Assembly: GCA_050247255.1 (NCBI GenBank) | Contig: JBFWUM010000093.1 | Location: 1 to 7,890, forward strand | DNA length: 7,890 nucleotides | Origin: JBFWUM01 sp050247255 | GTDB lineage: Bacteria; Acidobacteriota; Vicinamibacteria; Vicinamibacterales; UBA2999 | Direction: 5' to 3' | Shown here: positions 5,954-7,890 of the stretch, in pieces | Numbering within the stretch: position 1 is the first letter of the stretch | How the letters are laid out: each line of letters begins with the position of its first letter | Notes under the pieces: generated by a model | What the model was told of the DNA's origin: nothing | Seen by the model: only the letters and a program-made list of their open reading frames with translations | Databases searched by the model: none | Position numbers and translations under genes: made by a program

Positions 5954-7758
5954 GGGCGGAAGCCACTCAAGTTCGCGGCGATGATTTCTTTCAGCCGGGC
6001 GGCATCCACCGACTCGACCTCGAGCAGCTCCAGTGCCAGCGCCTTCACCGCGCCGCGCTGGCGCTCGATGATCTGCCGCGCGGTCTCGTAGCCGCGCATC
6101 ACCAGCGTCCGGATCTCCTCGTCCACCCGCCGCGCCGTTTCCTCGCTGTAGCCGCTGGCGCGCGCGTCCGACTCGTAGGTGCCGGACGGCCGCTTGAAGT
6201 GCAGCGGGCCGAGCGGCGACATGCCGAGCTCGCACACCATCTTGCGCGCCAGCTCGGTGGCCCGCTCGATGTCGTTCGACGCGCCGCTGGTCATCTGCCG
6301 CAGGAACAGCTCCTCGGCAATCCGCCCGCCCATCAGGATGGCGATCTGCGTCTCGATGAACGGCTTGGTGTGCGTGTAGCGGTCGGCCTCCGGCAGCTGC
6401 ATGGTGACGCCGAGCGCGCGGCCGCGCGGGATGATCGTCACCTTGTGCAGCGGGTCGGCGTCCGGCAGCAACGCCGCGACGACCGCGTGACCGGCCTCGT
6501 GATACGCGCAGGTGATCCGCTCGTGCTCGCTCATGGCCACCGACTTGCGCTCGACCCCCATCAGCACCTTGTCGCGGGCGGCATCGAAGTCAGCGTTCGA
6601 CACGGAGGTGCGGCCGGCGCGCGCCGCAATCAGCGCCGCCTCGTTCACCAGGTTCGCAAGGTCAGCGCCCGAGAAGCCGGGGGTGCCGCGGGCAACCGAT
6701 CGCAGATCGACGTCAGGCTCGAGTGCCACCTTGCGCGCGTGCACGCCGAGAATCTGCTCGCGCCCCTTCAGGTCGGGGTTCCCGACCACCACCTGCCGAT
6801 CGAAGCGTCCGGGCCGCAGCAGCGCCGGGTCGAGGATGTCCTGCCGGTTGGTGGCGGCGACGACGATGATGTTCTCGGCGCGGGAGAAGCCGTCCATCTC
6901 GACGAGCAGCTGGTTGAGCGTCTGCTCGCGCTCTTCGTGGCTGAGCGAGTTGCCGCCGCGGTTGCGGCCGACAGCATCGAGCTCGTCGATGAAGATGATG
7001 CACGCCGGGTGGCGGCGCGCCTCCTTGAACAGCTTGCGGACGCGCGAGGCGCCGACGCCGGCGTACATCTCGACGAAGTCGCTGCCGCTCGCGGAAATGA
7101 ACGGCACGCCGGCCTCGCCCGCCATCGAGCGCGCCAGCAGCGTCTTGCCGGTGCCGGGAGGGCCAATCAGCAGGATGCCGCGCGGGATCCGGCCGCCGAT
7201 CGAAGCAAAGCGCGCCGGATCCTTCAGGAAGTCGACGATTTCGCGGACCTCGTCTTTCGCCTCGTCCACGCCGGCGACGTCCTTGAAGGTCACCGTGACC
7301 TGCTCCGGGTCGACGGTGCGCGCCTTCTCGAGCGACGGCACGCGCCCGGTCGCCATGCGGAAGAGCGCAAGGCCGGCCACGCCAAAGAACAACAGCCCCA
7401 GCGCGAGCGCGCCGTAGCTGCCGGCCTTCGATTCCGACGGGCGGCGAACATCCAGCCTGATCCCGCGGTTGGTCAGATCGGCGACGAAAGTCGGGTTGGC
7501 GGCGACGTATCCGGGGGGCGCGATGGTCTCGACGATGGTGCCGTCGCGACGCTCGACCTGGAGCGTATCGGCCACCGCCGTCACGCGCGCAATGCGATCG
7601 GCCTGGACGTCGCGGAGGAAGTCGGAAAACGCGACCTCGGCGACCTGCGGCCCGCCGGCCGTGCGGACCCACAGCGCCACCGCGATGGTGACGAGGACGA
7701 GAACGACGCCGAGACCCGACCAGAAAAGCCGGGTGCGTGGCAGCTTGCCTCCGAGCAC
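5881..7758 (-). CDS. ftsH: ATP-dependent zinc metalloprotease FtsH
   Basis: This membrane-anchored AAA+ protease forms hexamers that extract and degrade membrane and short-lived cytosolic proteins. Numbered from a TTG at 7764 (627 residues), it has a first membrane helix (13-33), an extracytoplasmic domain (about 35-113), a second helix (115-136), Walker A GPPGTGKT (201-208), pore loop VEMYAGVGA (231-239), Walker B IIFIDELDA (256-264), second-region-of-homology arginines R320 and R323 (RPGRFDR), zinc site HEAGH (422-426) and third ligand D498 (SGASNDIE). All catalytic residues are present and the length is normal. The pore loop has Tyr-Ala where the usual sequence is Phe-Val. GTG at 7758 is the preferred start because AGGGG lies 8 bases upstream; the TTG is only 2 bases from it. 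The variable C-terminal tail overlaps the convergent membrane-protein gene. The gene appears to be transcribed alone in this window. Confidence 0.96.
   Translation of the reverse strand: MLGGKLPRTRLFWSGLGVVLVLVTIAVALWVRTAGGPQVAEVAFSDFLRDVQADRIARVTAVADTLQVERRDGTIVETIAPPGYVAANPTFVADLTNRGIRLDVRRPSESKAGSYGALALGLLFFGVAGLALFRMATGRVPSLEKARTVDPEQVTVTFKDVAGVDEAKDEVREIVDFLKDPARFASIGGRIPRGILLIGPPGTGKTLLARSMAGEAGVPFISASGSDFVEMYAGVGASRVRKLFKEARRHPACIIFIDELDAVGRNRGGNSLSHEEREQTLNQLLVEMDGFSRAENIIVVAATNRQDILDPALLRPGRFDRQVVVGNPDLKGREQILGVHARKVALEPDVDLRSVARGTPGFSGADLANLVNEAALIAARAGRTSVSNADFDAARDKVLMGVERKSVAMSEHERITCAYHEAGHAVVAALLPDADPLHKVTIIPRGRALGVTMQLPEADRYTHTKPFIETQIAILMGGRIAEELFLRQMTSGASNDIERATELARKMVCELGMSPLGPLHFKRPSGTYESDARASGYSEETARRVDEEIRTLVMRGYETARQIIERQRGAVKALALELLEVESVDAARLKEIIAANLSGFRPQAEGLATPSTIGASGQAGEPLAT
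5931..5968. terminator. Interrupted inverted repeat at the convergent gene ends (possible bidirectional terminator)
   Basis: The inner stem pairs CTTCCGCC (5943-5950) with GGCGGAAG (5955-5962) around TGAG, which contains most of the membrane-protein stop codon. An outer stem pairs GAGTGG (5931-5936) with CCACTC (5963-5968), leaving a 6-base bulge on one side. Its place at the tail-to-tail junction fits a terminator working in both directions. However, no T-run follows on either strand, and for ftsH it lies inside the coding region, before the stop codon. Confidence 0.4.
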
Positions 7759-7766
7759 AGCCAAAA

Positions 7767-7771
7767 CCCCT
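7767..7771 (-). promoter_or_regulatory. Ribosome binding site of ftsH
   Basis: AGGGG on the minus strand is 8 bases before GTG 7758 but only 2 bases before TTG 7764. The spacing favours the GTG start. Confidence 0.55.
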
Positions 7772-7773
7772 GA

Positions 7774-7798
7774 GACGCGTTGGGACCCGACACGCGTC
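7774..7798. promoter_or_regulatory. 25-base dyad in the ftsH upstream region
   Basis: GACGCGT (7774-7780) and ACGCGTC (7792-7798) are perfect reverse complements 11 bases apart, ending just upstream of the ftsH ribosome binding site. The form fits an operator or a 5'-leader hairpin affecting ftsH translation. The rest of the upstream stretch (7799-7890) shows no convincing promoter; a direct GTATC repeat at 7856-7860 and 7865-7869 is the only other pattern seen. Confidence 0.35.
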
Positions 7799-7890
7799 CC
7801 CGGACGAATGCTGGCCCGATTGTTGTGGAAGGAATGCGCCGTGGGGACAGCGCACGTATCCAGTGTATCGGACGGGACAACGGGAAGAAA

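Noticed and set aside
5515..7773. A 752-codon open frame on the plus strand, opposite ftsH
   Set aside because: It is antisense to a complete FtsH with all motifs. Its product is Arg/His/Ala-rich without domains, as expected from stop-poor antisense frames in high-GC DNA.
7852..7880. A sigma-70 promoter for ftsH (TTGTCC at 7880-7875 on the minus strand)
   Set aside because: No acceptable -10 hexamer lies at 16-18 bases; the best match, TACGTG, is too weak to report.

Overview
The window is GC-rich bacterial chromosomal DNA with closely packed genes. It has six protein-coding genes and no RNA genes, CRISPR arrays or insertion sequences that I can see. The gene set suggests an Acidobacteriota-like soil bacterium, perhaps of the Vicinamibacteria. 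The clues are a sigma-54 activator, a response regulator with a C-terminal CxxC/CxxC tail, a secreted M1 peptidase with a hydrophobic C-terminal tail, and heptanucleotide repeat arrays. This placement is an impression from style and protein character, not a proof.

Layout: (1) bases 3-1136, plus strand, the 3' part of a sigma-54-dependent transcriptional activator whose 5' end lies outside the window. (2) 1133-1768, minus strand, a response regulator that converges on gene 1 and overlaps its stop codon. (3) 1879-2880, minus strand, an NAD(P)-binding oxidoreductase of the dihydrodipicolinate reductase / 2,4-diaminopentanoate dehydrogenase type, 110 bases upstream of the response regulator and possibly in one transcript with it. 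The gap holds several GC-rich hairpins that exclude one another. (4) About 2903-4879, plus strand, an exported M1-type zinc aminopeptidase divergent from gene 3. (5) About 4901-5953, plus strand, an unrecognised polytopic membrane protein directly downstream of the peptidase and probably in one operon with it. (6) 5881-7758, minus strand, FtsH, an ATP-dependent membrane zinc protease, overlapping the end of gene 5 tail to tail by 73 bases.

Three non-coding features stand out. The gene 3/gene 4 divide is very short: one AT-rich octamer (2888-2895) gives a -10-like hexamer on both strands, each exactly 7 bases from a plausible start codon, which suggests a bidirectional promoter making leaderless mRNAs. 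Two arrays of 7-base tandem repeats with a common GTCGGNN core lie 320 bases apart. One is inside the peptidase reading frame, and the other fills the gap between peptidase and membrane protein and contains the latter's start codon. Hairpin-forming inverted repeats occur in the gap before the response regulator and where genes 5 and 6 converge.

Functionally, genes 4-6 all concern the cell envelope and protein turnover: an exported peptidase, a membrane protein that may work with it, and a membrane-bound quality-control protease. Genes 1 and 2 are regulators and gene 3 is metabolic. I see no clear new defence or mobile system. The repeats, the symmetric promoter and the peptidase/membrane-protein pair are the parts most worth following up.
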